Shown: positions 8,803-17,621, numbered from the stretch's first letter. The stretch: DNA of 64,000 nt from Neobacillus terrae (GCF_011393025.1 NZ_JAAOEO010000019.1:19317-83316), one strand, 5' to 3'. Numbers and translations are program-made. The notes: a model not told the origin generated them from the sequence alone.

Positions 8803-9285
8803 AAAGATATATTCCTTCTGCAATCGCGTAATTTGTGCGTTTTTTCAAAAAAATCTCTGAGCTAATGATATTGCTGATCGTAAGGAACCGGATACCTTCT
8901 CTTTTAAAAAAACAATAGGAAAAGTTAACTAAACATAAAGAATAACACCTAGTAAATAAGGTTAAATTAAACCTCACTGCATGGTATTGCTTTTATTTAA
9001 GTCATACAAACCAGTTATCGGAATAAGCACAAAGAAGACCGTCTTATTGTAAAAAAGCGATTTTTTTGATAAAATTGAAGGAATATCAATAGGCATTTGA
9101 CGTTTTTTGAATTGCCGTGATATTTTGTTTCCCATATTCATTTTTTTATCATAAAATAAAAGTACAAGGCTGACTTTTATCCATTTAGCAAAGAATAAAT
9201 AGGTCTAAAATGGGTAATAGATAAGCATTATCATTCTTCGTGGGGGTTATGAGTCCCTTCAATCATGGAAAGGGAGGGAGAGTTG

Positions 9286-9960
9286 ATGATGGAAATAGAA
9301 CGCATTAATGAGAATACCGTTAAGTTTTATATCTCATATATTGATATAGAGGAAAGAGGCTTCGACAGAGAAGAGATCTGGTACAATCGGGAACGAAGTG
9401 AAGAGCTCTTCTGGGAAATGATGGATGAGGTGCATCAGGAAGAGGAATTTACCGTTGAAGGACCGCTTTGGATTCAAGTTCAGGCTTTAGAAAAAGGTCT
9501 TGAGGTTTTGGTGACAAAAGCTCAGTTATCCAGAGATGGACAAAAATTCGAGCTTCCTATACCAAGTGACAAAATGAAGGATATTCCTGTAGATGAAAAA
9601 ATTGAGGAACTTCTGGACCAGCATTTTAATCCACGGACATATGGTCCTGAAGAGGAACTTCTCGAAGATGAGCCTTTAGAATTCCTGCTCGCTTTTAAAG
9701 ATTTTGAAGACATTATTCAGTTATCTCTTCATCCTGGTTTGGATGGTCTAAATACAAGTCTTTTTCACTTCGAAGGAACCTATTATTTGTTTGCTGAGTT
9801 CCCAGAAGAACAATTTGAAGAGGACCAAATTGATGATATCTTAAGTATTCTTCTTGAATATGGGCTTGAAACACAAGTAACCATTCATCGCATCGAAGAG
9901 TACGGAAAAGAAATAATTTCTGAAAATGTTTTTGCAGAATTAAGAAAACATTTCAGTTAA
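9286..9960 (+). CDS. mecA: Adaptor protein MecA
   Basis: MecA targets proteins such as ComK to the ClpCP protease and controls competence. The 224-residue protein opens M-MEIERINENTVKF and has the conserved acidic N-terminal target-binding domain (FDREEIWYNRERSEELFW) and a C-terminal ClpC-binding domain (about residues 130-224). The start at 9286 or 9289 follows GGGAGGGAG (9272-9280); a further upstream ATG overlaps that site and is unlikely. A terminator follows directly. Family length is normal. Confidence 0.95.
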   Translation: MMEIERINENTVKFYISYIDIEERGFDREEIWYNRERSEELFWEMMDEVHQEEEFTVEGPLWIQVQALEKGLEVLVTKAQLSRDGQKFELPIPSDKMKDIPVDEKIEELLDQHFNPRTYGPEEELLEDEPLEFLLAFKDFEDIIQLSLHPGLDGLNTSLFHFEGTYYLFAEFPEEQFEEDQIDDILSILLEYGLETQVTIHRIEEYGKEIISENVFAELRKHFS

Positions 9961-9964
9961 GACC

Positions 9965-9994
9965 AAGCCGATTTCATTTGAAATCGGCTTTTTT
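9965..9994 (+). terminator. Rho-independent terminator of mecA
   Basis: A perfect 11-bp stem (9965-9975/9980-9990) with a 4-nt loop and six T residues, starting 5 bp after the mecA stop. Confidence 0.93.
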
Positions 9995-10144
9995 AAAAGC
10001 TAATAAAGTCTACGTCTTTCAGGACAAAGAAATATCTGTTTTGTTAAAATGAAAATGCGAACAATTTTAAATGATATAACAAACACTTTACATAAAATAA
10101 GATATAATGTTTTCTTGTTATGGAGTATTGGGTGGTGAGGATTA

Positions 10145-11656
10145 TTGAAAAATACCGTACGGGTTATCTTATTCGGTGTGTTTCTTTTTGTTTTTTTCTT
10201 TATTTTCAGGCAAAAGCTTGAAGGGGGAATTGTTAGTTTTCTAAGTGTATTTGTTACACTGTCCGTTATATTTATAGGAATCTTAATCTTTTTTGAAAAC
10301 AGACATCCTACTCAGACACTGACCTGGCTGGTTGTACTTGGAAGCTTTCCCTTATTAGGCTTTTTCTTTTATTTGCTTTTTGGGAGAAGCTATCGAAAAG
10401 AACGTATGTACAGAAAAAAATACTTCCTGGATAAGCAGGCTTTTTTAACAGTTGAAGGGGACATTGACCCAAGGAGTGAAGAGAAACTCCAGCAGATGGG
10501 CGACCATCAGAAAAGGCTTTTCTCTTTGGCACAAAGGCTTGGAAACAGCCCTATCTCTTTCGATACAGCAACAAAAACTCTAACAAATGGGAACGAAACT
10601 TTTCGCCATATAATTAAAGAGTTAAACAAGGCAACACACCACATTCATATGGAATACTATATAGTTCGGAATGACCAAATCGGGTGTGAGATAAAGGATG
10701 TGCTCATTAAAAAAGCACTTCAAGGAGTAAAAGTGCGATTTTTATATGATGCGGTAGGGTCCTGGCAGCTTTCCAAAAAGTATATTAAAGAATTAAAGAA
10801 TGCAGGGGTAGAAACTGTTTCATTCGGACCAGTTAAGCTTCCATTTTTAAATAACAAATTTAACTTCCGCAATCATCGGAAAATAATCGTAATTGACGGA
10901 TCTGTAGGCTTTGTCGGCGGGCTGAATATTGGTGATGAATACTTAGGCAGAGTTAAGAATATTGGTTTTTGGAGAGATACTCATTTAATGTTAAAGGGTG
11001 AAGCAGTTAGGTCATTGCAGCTCATCTTTCTGCAGGATTGGTATTATGCTACAAATCACAGCTTCCTGACAGATGATTATCTTTCACCGGTCATAGACGG
11101 TAAAAGCCACGGTGGAGTTCATCTTATTGCGGGAGGACCTGATAATGAGTGGAGCGTCATCAAGAATATCTTTTTTTCCATGATTACCTCTGCCCGCCAA
11201 TCAGTATGGATAGCTTCTCCTTATTTCATTCCGGATGAAGATATTTTCTCTGCCATAAAAGTTGCTGCGTTAAGCGGTATTGATGTCAGGCTTCTTGTAC
11301 CCAATAAACCCGATAAAAGAATCGTTTTTCATGCTTCACGGTCGTATTTTCCGGAACTGCTTGAAGCTGGAGTAAAGATATACGAGTATGAACGTGGCTT
11401 TATGCATAGCAAAATTGTTATAGTTGACTCTGAACTGGCCTCGATTGGAACCTCAAATATGGATATGCGGAGTTTCCATTTAAACTTTGAGGTTAACGCT
11501 TTCTTATATAGGACAAAAAGTACCCAAAAACTGGTGGATGAATTTCTCCTTGATCTTAAATACTCAGAAAAGCTGGAACTGGAATCCTTTAAAAAGAGGC
11601 ACCTGGGTTATCGGCTTTTAGAGTCTACTTCAAGGCTGCTGTCCCCTCTTCTTTAA
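10145..11656 (+). CDS. cls: Cardiolipin synthase
   Basis: Membrane enzyme joining two phosphatidylglycerol molecules into cardiolipin with release of glycerol. The 503-residue protein has two N-terminal transmembrane helices (about residues 5-25 and 35-75) and two phospholipase D HKD motifs, HRKIIVID (about residue 244) and HSKIVIVD (about residue 420). The start is TTG at 10145 behind GGTGGTGAGG. It sits between mecA and coiA, which differs from B. subtilis but is, as I recall, shared with the B. cereus group. Confidence 0.93.
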   Translation: MKNTVRVILFGVFLFVFFFIFRQKLEGGIVSFLSVFVTLSVIFIGILIFFENRHPTQTLTWLVVLGSFPLLGFFFYLLFGRSYRKERMYRKKYFLDKQAFLTVEGDIDPRSEEKLQQMGDHQKRLFSLAQRLGNSPISFDTATKTLTNGNETFRHIIKELNKATHHIHMEYYIVRNDQIGCEIKDVLIKKALQGVKVRFLYDAVGSWQLSKKYIKELKNAGVETVSFGPVKLPFLNNKFNFRNHRKIIVIDGSVGFVGGLNIGDEYLGRVKNIGFWRDTHLMLKGEAVRSLQLIFLQDWYYATNHSFLTDDYLSPVIDGKSHGGVHLIAGGPDNEWSVIKNIFFSMITSARQSVWIASPYFIPDEDIFSAIKVAALSGIDVRLLVPNKPDKRIVFHASRSYFPELLEAGVKIYEYERGFMHSKIVIVDSELASIGTSNMDMRSFHLNFEVNAFLYRTKSTQKLVDEFLLDLKYSEKLELESFKKRHLGYRLLESTSRLLSPLL

Positions 11657-11716
11657 AAATTCTTTTACAGAAGTTGTTTCTTTAGCTTATATTCATAAAA
11701 TCTGAACGACGAGCAG

Positions 11717-11806
11717 GACAAGGAAACTTTCATCAGTTTTTCCTTGTTGAGGATGTTCCGTTTTGAGAGAGTATAAGAAAAACTTGGCGTATGCCAAGTT
11801 TTTCTA
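11717..11806 (+). ncRNA. Two-hairpin element B upstream of coiA
   Basis: The first hairpin is ACAAGGAAA (11718-11726) with TTTCCTTGT (11739-11747), followed by GAGGATGTTCCGTTTTGAG. A perfect 12-bp terminator stem (11777-11788/11793-11804) ends in a T-run. It resembles element A at 8607-8698 in order and core sequence. It could terminate cls or be an independent small RNA or coiA leader. Confidence 0.45.
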
Positions 11807-11864
11807 TTATTTAAAGGTTTTTATTTTTATATCTCGAATTTTTATATTAAAAGGAGGGATCACT

Positions 11865-13076
11865 TTGTTAACTGCGGTTACTAAAACGGGCAAAAAGCTT
11901 TGCCTTGGTAATAATTATAAAAAAGCAAGCCTGGTGTATTTCCGTAATAAAGAAGAATTTTACTGCCCCTCATGTGGTGAAAAGGTAGTATTAAAACTAG
12001 GGGAAAAACGAATATTTCATTTTTCTCATTTAAAGGCGCATACCTGCGAGGCTAGTTTTGAAAATGAAACCGAATATCATTTGCTTGGAAAAAAACACTT
12101 ATACCAGTGGCTTAAGCGGCAGGTACCAACAGTAGAGATGGAGTATTATATTAAAGAAATTCGGCAGAGGCCAGATATCATGTTTGAATTTGAAGGTAAG
12201 AAATACGCACTTGAATACCAATGCTCAGTTATCTCCCCTGAAATAGTGTTAAAAAGGACTAAATCCTATGTAAATCAAGGCTATATCCCAATTTGGCTGC
12301 TGGGTGCAATGCACTTTCAAAGGAAAAATGCATCTTCCGTTTCACTCTCCGGTTTTCAATATTTATTTGTTAGACAAATCCATTCGTTAAACTGGACTCT
12401 TCCCTTTTACTCTCCTGACAGCAAATCCCTTATCCAATTGAACCCTCTTTTTCCCTATTCCTCAAAAAATGCCCTGGCAGACATAACTGTATCCCCACTT
12501 GATAAGACCTTAATAGGAAACTTAATCGAGCCTTCTGGGAGCCCTTCGCGTATAAGTGCAAATGATTGGAAAAAAGCACTATATACCTTCAAAATGAATT
12601 CTATCCAATTTCATTCTGCAAAACCTTTACTAGTACTAAATGAGTTATATAGAAGCCATTTGAACATCTTTCTCCTTCCTCCTGAAATTGGAATTCCTTT
12701 AACAGAAGCTGCTCACTTTTTAACCCCGCCTTTAGTATGGCAGATCTATTTGTATCTCGATTACCTTAGATTTATAAGGTACGGGGCCATTGTCAGTCTA
12801 GAACAAGCAATGCGAAAGATTAATCTCAGGATCAAATCAAACGACATTGTACCTAGAATGCTTCCATTAGCTGAAAGCTCTGGCAGCTATGGAGTTATTA
12901 AGCAATATTTAGATGTATTAACGCGGATGGGAAAGTTAAGTCCAGTAGAAAAAGGGATATATAAACTTAACAATGTATTCAGAGTTCCGCAGAATTCTGC
13001 GGAACAAAAGGTAATGGAAGATGCTTTTTATAAGGCATACTGGGGAATAATAAATGATAGCAATAGTAATAGTTGA
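11865..13076 (+). CDS. coiA: Competence protein CoiA (predicted nuclease)
   Basis: CoiA is needed for genetic transformation after DNA uptake. The 403-residue protein has a Cys/His module near residues 33-67 (CPSCGEKVVLKLG, then HFSH and a later Cys) and a PD-(D/E)XK nuclease-like core (RPDIMFEFEGKKYALEYQ). The TTG at 11865 is chosen because AAGGAGGG ends 6 bases upstream. The frame is open further upstream, but that part runs through a terminator hairpin. The same Cys/His module recurs at the N-terminus of YjcD (46032-48374). Confidence 0.9.
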   Translation: MLTAVTKTGKKLCLGNNYKKASLVYFRNKEEFYCPSCGEKVVLKLGEKRIFHFSHLKAHTCEASFENETEYHLLGKKHLYQWLKRQVPTVEMEYYIKEIRQRPDIMFEFEGKKYALEYQCSVISPEIVLKRTKSYVNQGYIPIWLLGAMHFQRKNASSVSLSGFQYLFVRQIHSLNWTLPFYSPDSKSLIQLNPLFPYSSKNALADITVSPLDKTLIGNLIEPSGSPSRISANDWKKALYTFKMNSIQFHSAKPLLVLNELYRSHLNIFLLPPEIGIPLTEAAHFLTPPLVWQIYLYLDYLRFIRYGAIVSLEQAMRKINLRIKSNDIVPRMLPLAESSGSYGVIKQYLDVLTRMGKLSPVEKGIYKLNNVFRVPQNSAEQKVMEDAFYKAYWGIINDSNSNS

Positions 13077-13180
13077 ATATTCCAATTAGTTTTATAAAGA
13101 TAGAAAGGAATATCAACGGAATTGTTGAATATATTGAAGAGTATTTTTTCGAAACCCGAAATGTCGAATGGAGGATAAAC

Positions 13181-14998
13181 ATGGCGAACGAATCAGCAGT
13201 AAAAGCACTTCCAGCACGCAAGGAGATCTCTGTAGAGGATACCTGGAAACTGGAAGACATATTTTCAAGTGATGAAGCATGGGATAAGGAATTTAATGAG
13301 GTTAAAGAATTAATTCCTGGGATAAAAGAATTCGAGGGAAAACTAGGCGAAAACGCAGCTACACTATATGAGGCGCTGCAATTTCAGGACAGGCTTATGG
13401 AGAAGCTTAGCAAATTGTATACCTATGCACATATGCGCTATGACCAGGATACAACAAATTCCTTTTATCAGAGCCTTGATGGAAGAATTAAAAGCCTTTA
13501 TTCTCAGGCAGCAAGCCAATTGGCTTTTATAGTACCAGAACTTTTGTCAGTTGATGAGAAAAAGATTGAGAGCTTCCTTGAAGAAAAAGGGGAATTAAAG
13601 CTTTATGAGCATGCTTTAGAGGAAATCAATCTTCAAAGGCCACATGTACTGCCCGCTGACCAGGAAGCACTTCTTGCAGAAGCTTCAGAAGTTCTAAACT
13701 CATCAAGCACAACTTTTGGAATGCTCAACAATGCAGATATCGAATTTCCTTCGATTAAGGATGAAAGTGGAGAAGAGGTCGAAGTAACTCATGGACGCTA
13801 CTCAAGATTTCTTGAAAGCGGAGACCAGAGGGTCCGCCACGATGCTTTCAAAGCAGTTTACGATACTTATGGCAAGTTCCGTAATACGTTTGCAAGCACA
13901 TTAAGCGGTAATGTTAAAAGGGATAATTTCAATGCTCGGATTAGAAAATATGACTCAGCACGGCAGGCAGCTCTTGCAGCCAATAATATTCCTGAAAGTG
14001 TTTATGAAAACCTGGTTAAGACAGTAAATGATAACCTGCACTTGCTGCACCGCTACATAAAGCTGCGCAAAAAGGTATTAGGACTTAAAGAGCTTCACAT
14101 GTACGATCTTTACACACCTCTTGTTAAAGACGTAAAAATGGAAATCAAATATGAAGAAGCAAAAGAAATTATTTTAAAGGGACTCGCACCACTGGGGGAA
14201 GAATATCTTGGAGTTCTGAAAGAGGGATTTGAAAATCGCTGGGTGGATGTGCATGAGAATAAAGGGAAGCGCAGCGGAGCTTACTCTTCCGGTACTTACG
14301 GAACAAATCCATATATTTTGATGAACTGGCAGGATAATGTAAATAACCTGTTTACTCTAGCCCATGAGTTCGGTCACTCCGTCCATAGCTATTACACAAG
14401 AAAAACACAGCCTTATCCATATGGGAATTACTCTATTTTCGTAGCAGAGGTTGCTTCAACTTGTAATGAAGCACTTCTAAATAATTACATGTTAAAAACA
14501 GTTGACGATGAGCAAAAACGCCTCTATCTCCTAAACCATTATCTTGAAGGCTTTAGAGGGACTGTTTTCCGCCAGACGATGTTTGCTGAATTCGAGCATC
14601 TTATCCATCAAAAAGCACAGGACAATGTTCCATTAACAGCTGATCTTTTGACAGAGGAGTACTATAAGCTAAACAAGAAGTACTTTGGTGAAGAAGATTT
14701 AGTAATCGATGAAGAAATCGGTCTTGAATGGTCCAGAATTCCTCATTTTTACTACAACTATTATGTATATCAATATGCAACCGGATTTAGTGCAGCAACC
14801 TCTCTAAGTAAGCAAATCCTGGAAGAAGGGGAAACTGCAGTTAAACGCTATGTAGAATTTCTGAAGTCCGGAAGCTCCGATTATCCGATTGAAGTATTAA
14901 AAAGAGCTGGTGTCGATATGACTAGCAGCCAGCCAATCGCAGATGCCTGCAAGGTGTTTGAAGAAAAACTGGACGAAATGGAAAAGTTATTGTCATAA
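13181..14998 (+). CDS. pepF: Oligoendopeptidase F (M3B family)
   Basis: Cytoplasmic zinc metallopeptidase that cuts oligopeptides. The 605-residue protein contains HEFGH (about residues 394-398, the zinc and catalytic motif) and the downstream Glu-containing helix (VAEVASTCNEALL). The ATG at 13181 follows GGAGG (13170-13174); the frame is open upstream but without a better start. Order coiA-pepF is conserved in Bacillus. A strong terminator follows. Confidence 0.95.
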   Translation: MANESAVKALPARKEISVEDTWKLEDIFSSDEAWDKEFNEVKELIPGIKEFEGKLGENAATLYEALQFQDRLMEKLSKLYTYAHMRYDQDTTNSFYQSLDGRIKSLYSQAASQLAFIVPELLSVDEKKIESFLEEKGELKLYEHALEEINLQRPHVLPADQEALLAEASEVLNSSSTTFGMLNNADIEFPSIKDESGEEVEVTHGRYSRFLESGDQRVRHDAFKAVYDTYGKFRNTFASTLSGNVKRDNFNARIRKYDSARQAALAANNIPESVYENLVKTVNDNLHLLHRYIKLRKKVLGLKELHMYDLYTPLVKDVKMEIKYEEAKEIILKGLAPLGEEYLGVLKEGFENRWVDVHENKGKRSGAYSSGTYGTNPYILMNWQDNVNNLFTLAHEFGHSVHSYYTRKTQPYPYGNYSIFVAEVASTCNEALLNNYMLKTVDDEQKRLYLLNHYLEGFRGTVFRQTMFAEFEHLIHQKAQDNVPLTADLLTEEYYKLNKKYFGEEDLVIDEEIGLEWSRIPHFYYNYYVYQYATGFSAATSLSKQILEEGETAVKRYVEFLKSGSSDYPIEVLKRAGVDMTSSQPIADACKVFEEKLDEMEKLLS

Positions 14999-15003
14999 GA
15001 GCG

Positions 15004-15031
15004 AAGGGATGGCGGCAGCCATCCCTTTTAA
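15004..15031 (+). terminator. Rho-independent terminator of pepF
   Basis: A 10-bp perfect stem (15004-15013/15018-15027), 4-nt loop and short T-run right after pepF. It also lies at the 3' end of the convergent small gene. Confidence 0.88.
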
Positions 15032-15035
15032 TATA

Positions 15036-15212
15036 CTAGTGAAATCCTTTGAATCGTTTGCGGTCGATCAGGCTCATGATGAAAATAAAAATGGAGAAAA
15101 ACAATAGAGGAATGCTTAACAGGAGCGGAGCCAGGTGCATCAGGGCCAGTATATGTATAAAGAAGGAGCATAGTAGAAGTGCCGACATCGAAAGATAAAA
15201 AAATTTCCTCAT
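15036..15212 (-). CDS. Small membrane protein (positional counterpart of YizD)
   Basis: A 58-residue protein with two closely spaced hydrophobic segments and a basic tail (DRKRFKGFH). The ATG at 15212 is preferred because GAGG lies 8 bases upstream; a GTG three codons earlier overlaps that site. It is convergent with pepF and next to the small RNA RoxS, which in B. subtilis lies between yizD and yjbH. The position suggests the yizD counterpart; sequence identity was not checked. Function is unknown. Confidence 0.6.
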   Translation of the reverse strand: MRKFFYLSMSALLLCSFFIHILALMHLAPLLLSIPLLFFSIFIFIMSLIDRKRFKGFH

Positions 15213-15285
15213 ACGTTTCACCTCAAATAGATCTCTTTTAAAGATAATATATTGTCCTGTTGTCGCTAATATGAATTTGACAATA

Positions 15286-15338
15286 TTGTGAAATGTGTAA
15301 CAAACTTCTTGTCAAGAAGGCATTTTCCATGATATATT
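15286..15338 (+). promoter_or_regulatory. Promoter of roxS with Rex/ResD-like site
   Basis: The -35 is TTGTCA (15309-15314) and the -10 is TATATT (15333-15338), 18 bp apart. Just upstream is TTGTGAAATGTGTAACAAA (15286-15304). Its left half, TTGTGAA, matches a Rex half-site and resembles ResD sites; the right half is imperfect. B. subtilis roxS is known to be activated by ResD and repressed by Rex, so the site is plausible. Binding is inferred. Confidence 0.65.
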
Positions 15339-15344
15339 TTATAC

Positions 15345-15459
15345 GTGAAGTTGATCACAAACAAACATATACCCCTTTGTTTGACCGTGAAAAATTTCTC
15401 CCATCCCCTTTGTTCGTATTTATAAAAAAGGCCGAAGCCTGGTGCTTCAGGCCTTTTTT
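15345..15459 (+). ncRNA. roxS: Small regulatory RNA RoxS (RsaE)
   Basis: The sequence matches the RsaE/RoxS family. It has a 5' hairpin (AAACAAAC around 15361-15368 with GTTTG), exposed C-rich segments ATACCCCTTTG and TTTCTCCCATCCCCTTTG, and a terminator at 15424-15459 with A6 and T6 tracts. The C-rich parts pair with ribosome sites of central-metabolism mRNAs in B. subtilis and Staphylococcus. The 5' end is set 7 nt after the -10. The location beside yjbH also matches B. subtilis. Confidence 0.92.
15424..15459 (+). terminator. Terminator of roxS
   Basis: A stem of A6GGCC with GAAGC pairing GCTTC and GGCCT6, with one bulged base, followed by T residues. The symmetry means it could work on both strands. 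Confidence 0.88.
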
Positions 15460-15574
15460 CTTTGTTCCTAAGGCTCTACCCTGAAATAACTGTGGATACT
15501 GTTATTTCATTTATTTGTGTGCCAAATTTTTTTCATTGGTGTCTATTAAAGCTCATTGTTAATTTTTCCTTAAT

Positions 15575-15758
15575 TTGATTGAAGCAAAAGGTGCGAGACT
15601 CCTCGGAAATGCTATCGCATTCCTTCGTGTGTGGGTGATTTCATGGGTGCTATTCAATGTCCTGCGGGAAAGCGGTCCAAGGGAGACCCCGCAGGTGCAT
15701 AGCGCCGAGGAGGCTTCCGGACCGTCCGGGGAAAGCGAGCGCCGGGAGCGGAAATCAA
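15575..15758. repeat. Bacillaceae dispersed repeat, 184 bp
   Basis: A GC-rich sequence bounded by TTGATT (15575-15580) and AATCAA (15753-15758). It contains GCGAGACTCCTCGG, CTGCGGGAAAGCGG, GAGACCCCGCAGG and AAAGCGAGCGCC, elements I recognise from a repeat scattered between genes in many Bacillaceae. Internal inverted repeats should fold strongly. It lies between roxS and the yjbH terminator. Open frames through it on both strands are an effect of its composition. Confidence 0.75.
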
Positions 15759-15784
15759 CAGGTAGGATTAACAAAGCCATTTCT

Positions 15785-15822
15785 AAAAAAAGGCCCGCCC
15801 ATTTAGGAAGAGGGCTGGCCTA
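15785..15822 (-). terminator. Terminator of the yjbI-yjbH operon
   Basis: Read on the minus strand, AGGCC-A-GCCC pairs with GGGC-G-GGCCT around an 11-nt loop, then seven T residues. The stem begins at the yjbH stop codon. Confidence 0.82.
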
Positions 15823-16692
15823 GGTTTCAATATATCTCCAAAAACTTCCATACTTGGCGTGGATCTGTTCCACTTTCTTTTTTAGTAAAAGTTTTTTCAT
15901 TTCCTTTTCCACCTGAGAGATGGACATATTGTACACAACAGCAATTTCCTTAGTCGCAACCAGCCGGAAAAACTTTAAAAAGTTTTCGAGTGGGGGATGA
16001 GGTGATTTCATCGGTTCTTCGGTAAGCATTTCTTCAAGAATTTGTACATACACCTCATATGGATAAGAACCTGTAATTTTTATTCCTTCCTCTTCAGCAT
16101 TCTCATTAAAAAAAACCAAAGTTGGAATTTCACTAACTTCCATTTCGGAAGTGATTTTTAAGTCGCATTGAAAAGCTTTGGCTGCACTATCTGAATGGAT
16201 ATCAGTAATAAATTCTTCTACATCCAAACCTACACTGCGAGCGCAATCTTTGAGGACATCAAAATTAGATATGTTTTGTTTGTCGACAAATAACGCTTCC
16301 TGCAGCTTTCGTAAAAAACGATGTCCTCTGCGTCTGCCCTGAAGTTCTGCTGCTTTAACAGCAATAGAAGCAATATGGGGAGATGAAACTGGGTTCTCAA
16401 ACCACAAGTCTCCATCGCATGACATTCCGGACCTGCTAGCTGTCTTCTCCCAAAGATTAGCGATGCTTTCATATTTCTGCTTCTTACTCATATTCAGCAT
16501 AGCTAATTTTCCGCTTAAAATATGGCGTATAGAGAAATATCGGCCATATTCAATTTGCAGCTTTTTGAGTATAGGTTCAATTGCCCAGCACTCAGGACAG
16601 AGAGGATCAACAAAGAGATAAATTTCAATCGGTTTTTTCTCACTGCCATGGCAATGCGCAGAAGCTTTATTTATATACTTTTCCCCGTCCAT
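15820..16692 (-). CDS. yjbH: Spx adaptor YjbH (SpxH), DsbA-like
   Basis: YjbH presents Spx to ClpXP for degradation. The 290-residue protein has a thioredoxin/DsbA-like fold with CPEC at residues 32-35 and a His/Cys-rich N-terminus (HCHG, residues 13-16) known in the family to bind zinc. Its ATG at 16692 shares one base with the yjbI stop (TGATG), so translation is coupled; AAGGTGAT precedes it. Co-occurrence with spxA and mecA within 9 kb matches B. subtilis. Confidence 0.92.
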   Translation of the reverse strand: MDGEKYINKASAHCHGSEKKPIEIYLFVDPLCPECWAIEPILKKLQIEYGRYFSIRHILSGKLAMLNMSKKQKYESIANLWEKTASRSGMSCDGDLWFENPVSSPHIASIAVKAAELQGRRRGHRFLRKLQEALFVDKQNISNFDVLKDCARSVGLDVEEFITDIHSDSAAKAFQCDLKITSEMEVSEIPTLVFFNENAEEEGIKITGSYPYEVYVQILEEMLTEEPMKSPHPPLENFLKFFRLVATKEIAVVYNMSISQVEKEMKKLLLKKKVEQIHAKYGSFWRYIET

Positions 16693-17099
16693 CACAGCAT
16701 ATCACCTTGTGTTTCTTTCTCATCCGGTGTATTTACCATATGCTGGGCAGTAAGGAAAAGGCGGGAATAAAATTCCTCGCGAAGAGGTCCTTCCAATCCA
16801 ACTTTATCCATTGCCTGGTGCATGCAGGAAAGCCAGGCCTTTGCCCTAACAGGTGTGATGGGGAAAGGTAAGTGACGGGCACGCATCATGGGATGCCCAT
16901 GTTCTTGTGTATATAAATTAGGACCACCTAAGTATTGAGTCAGGAATTGTTTTTGTTTCCTGGCGATTTCGGAAAAATCATTCTGAAACAGGGGTGCTAG
17001 ATCAGGATGCTTTCCAACCAGGCCATAAAATGTGTCTACCAGTTCATGCAGTTTATCTGCTCCAATAGCCTCGAATGGAGTGGGCATTTTCTCAATCAT
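16692..17099 (-). CDS. yjbI: Truncated haemoglobin YjbI (group II)
   Basis: A 135-residue haem protein of the trHbO type, probably binding oxygen or NO. Family features are the helix E/F region with QKQFLTQYLGGPNLYT, the proximal-histidine region ending MMRARHLPFPIT, and the conserved AWLSCMHQAMD near the end. The ATG at 17099 follows AAAGGAG; the frame runs upstream without a better start. It forms an operon with yjbH, as in B. subtilis. Confidence 0.92.
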   Translation of the reverse strand: MIEKMPTPFEAIGADKLHELVDTFYGLVGKHPDLAPLFQNDFSEIARKQKQFLTQYLGGPNLYTQEHGHPMMRARHLPFPITPVRAKAWLSCMHQAMDKVGLEGPLREEFYSRLFLTAQHMVNTPDEKETQGDML

Positions 17100-17621
17100 G
17101 TTGACAACTCCTTTAAATGAGTTTGTATGCCTTATTTTAGCAATGCCCCTTTTATATAACAAATAAATCGCTTTGGAATGGGGAATTTCTTTAGAAATAT
17201 CAAAGAATTTCTATATTTTGATGAGTAGAGAAACGAATTCTCTACCCGCTACTCCTAAAATTTGGTATAAAATGTCGAATTTAAAGGAAGGCCGAAAAGT
17301 ACTTGAACAAAGTTATCGATCGTTGAAACAGTATGGAGCTATTTTGCCCAATTTAACCAACCATCAATACTATTGGTTTCAACAGCTATTTTGGTCAAGC
17401 ATTTCTCAGGAATTTAAATTGGTTAATAGGGATTCTTTTAGAAGTAGGGTGTACTTTTAGGAGTACGCTTTTGATCCTTAACTAGAAAACAAGAAAAAAG
17501 TAGAAAAGTATCATTTAAACAATCTTTATAGGAAGTTCAGTCGAAGCTATTGCAAGCCTGAGAAATGGGTTGTAAGATACTTTTTGAATAGTCAGGAAGT
17601 TTAGAAAAAGAGGTGTTTACA
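17100..17621. other. Left boundary region of the catabolic block, no supported gene
   Basis: About 520 bp. A 95-codon frame (17173-17460) lacks a ribosome site and recognisable content. A weak terminator-like hairpin lies near 17446-17475. A good promoter for the catabolic block is present at 17550-17578. This is where gene order departs from B. subtilis, in which yjbI is followed by yjbJ. Confidence 0.5.
17550..17578 (+). promoter_or_regulatory. Candidate promoter of the catabolic gene block
   Basis: TTGCAA (17550-17555) and TAAGAT (17573-17578) are separated by 17 bp, 44 bp upstream of the first gene. This is the best sigma-A-like match before the block. The GntR-family gene inside the block is the obvious candidate regulator. 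Confidence 0.45.

Larger units (their letters stand above)
8467..9285. other. Non-coding interval between spxA and mecA
   Basis: About 800 bp without a supported gene. It holds the two-hairpin element, a degenerate copy of a dispersed repeat (about 8730-8802), and a candidate promoter before mecA (TTGACG near 9097, then GATATT after about 16 bp). B. subtilis has the small gene yjbE in this interval; I see no equivalent. Confidence 0.5.

Noticed and set aside
8467..9285. Counterpart of yjbE
   Set aside because: No frame with a ribosome site or membrane-protein content was found in this interval.
15575..15823. Open frames of 73-82 codons on both strands
   Set aside because: They lie inside the dispersed repeat and are produced by its GC-rich palindromic sequence; there is no ribosome site and no protein-like content.
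17173..17460. 95-codon forward frame before the catabolic block
   Set aside because: No ribosome site, no recognisable domain and no terminator tied to it; kept only as part of the boundary description.
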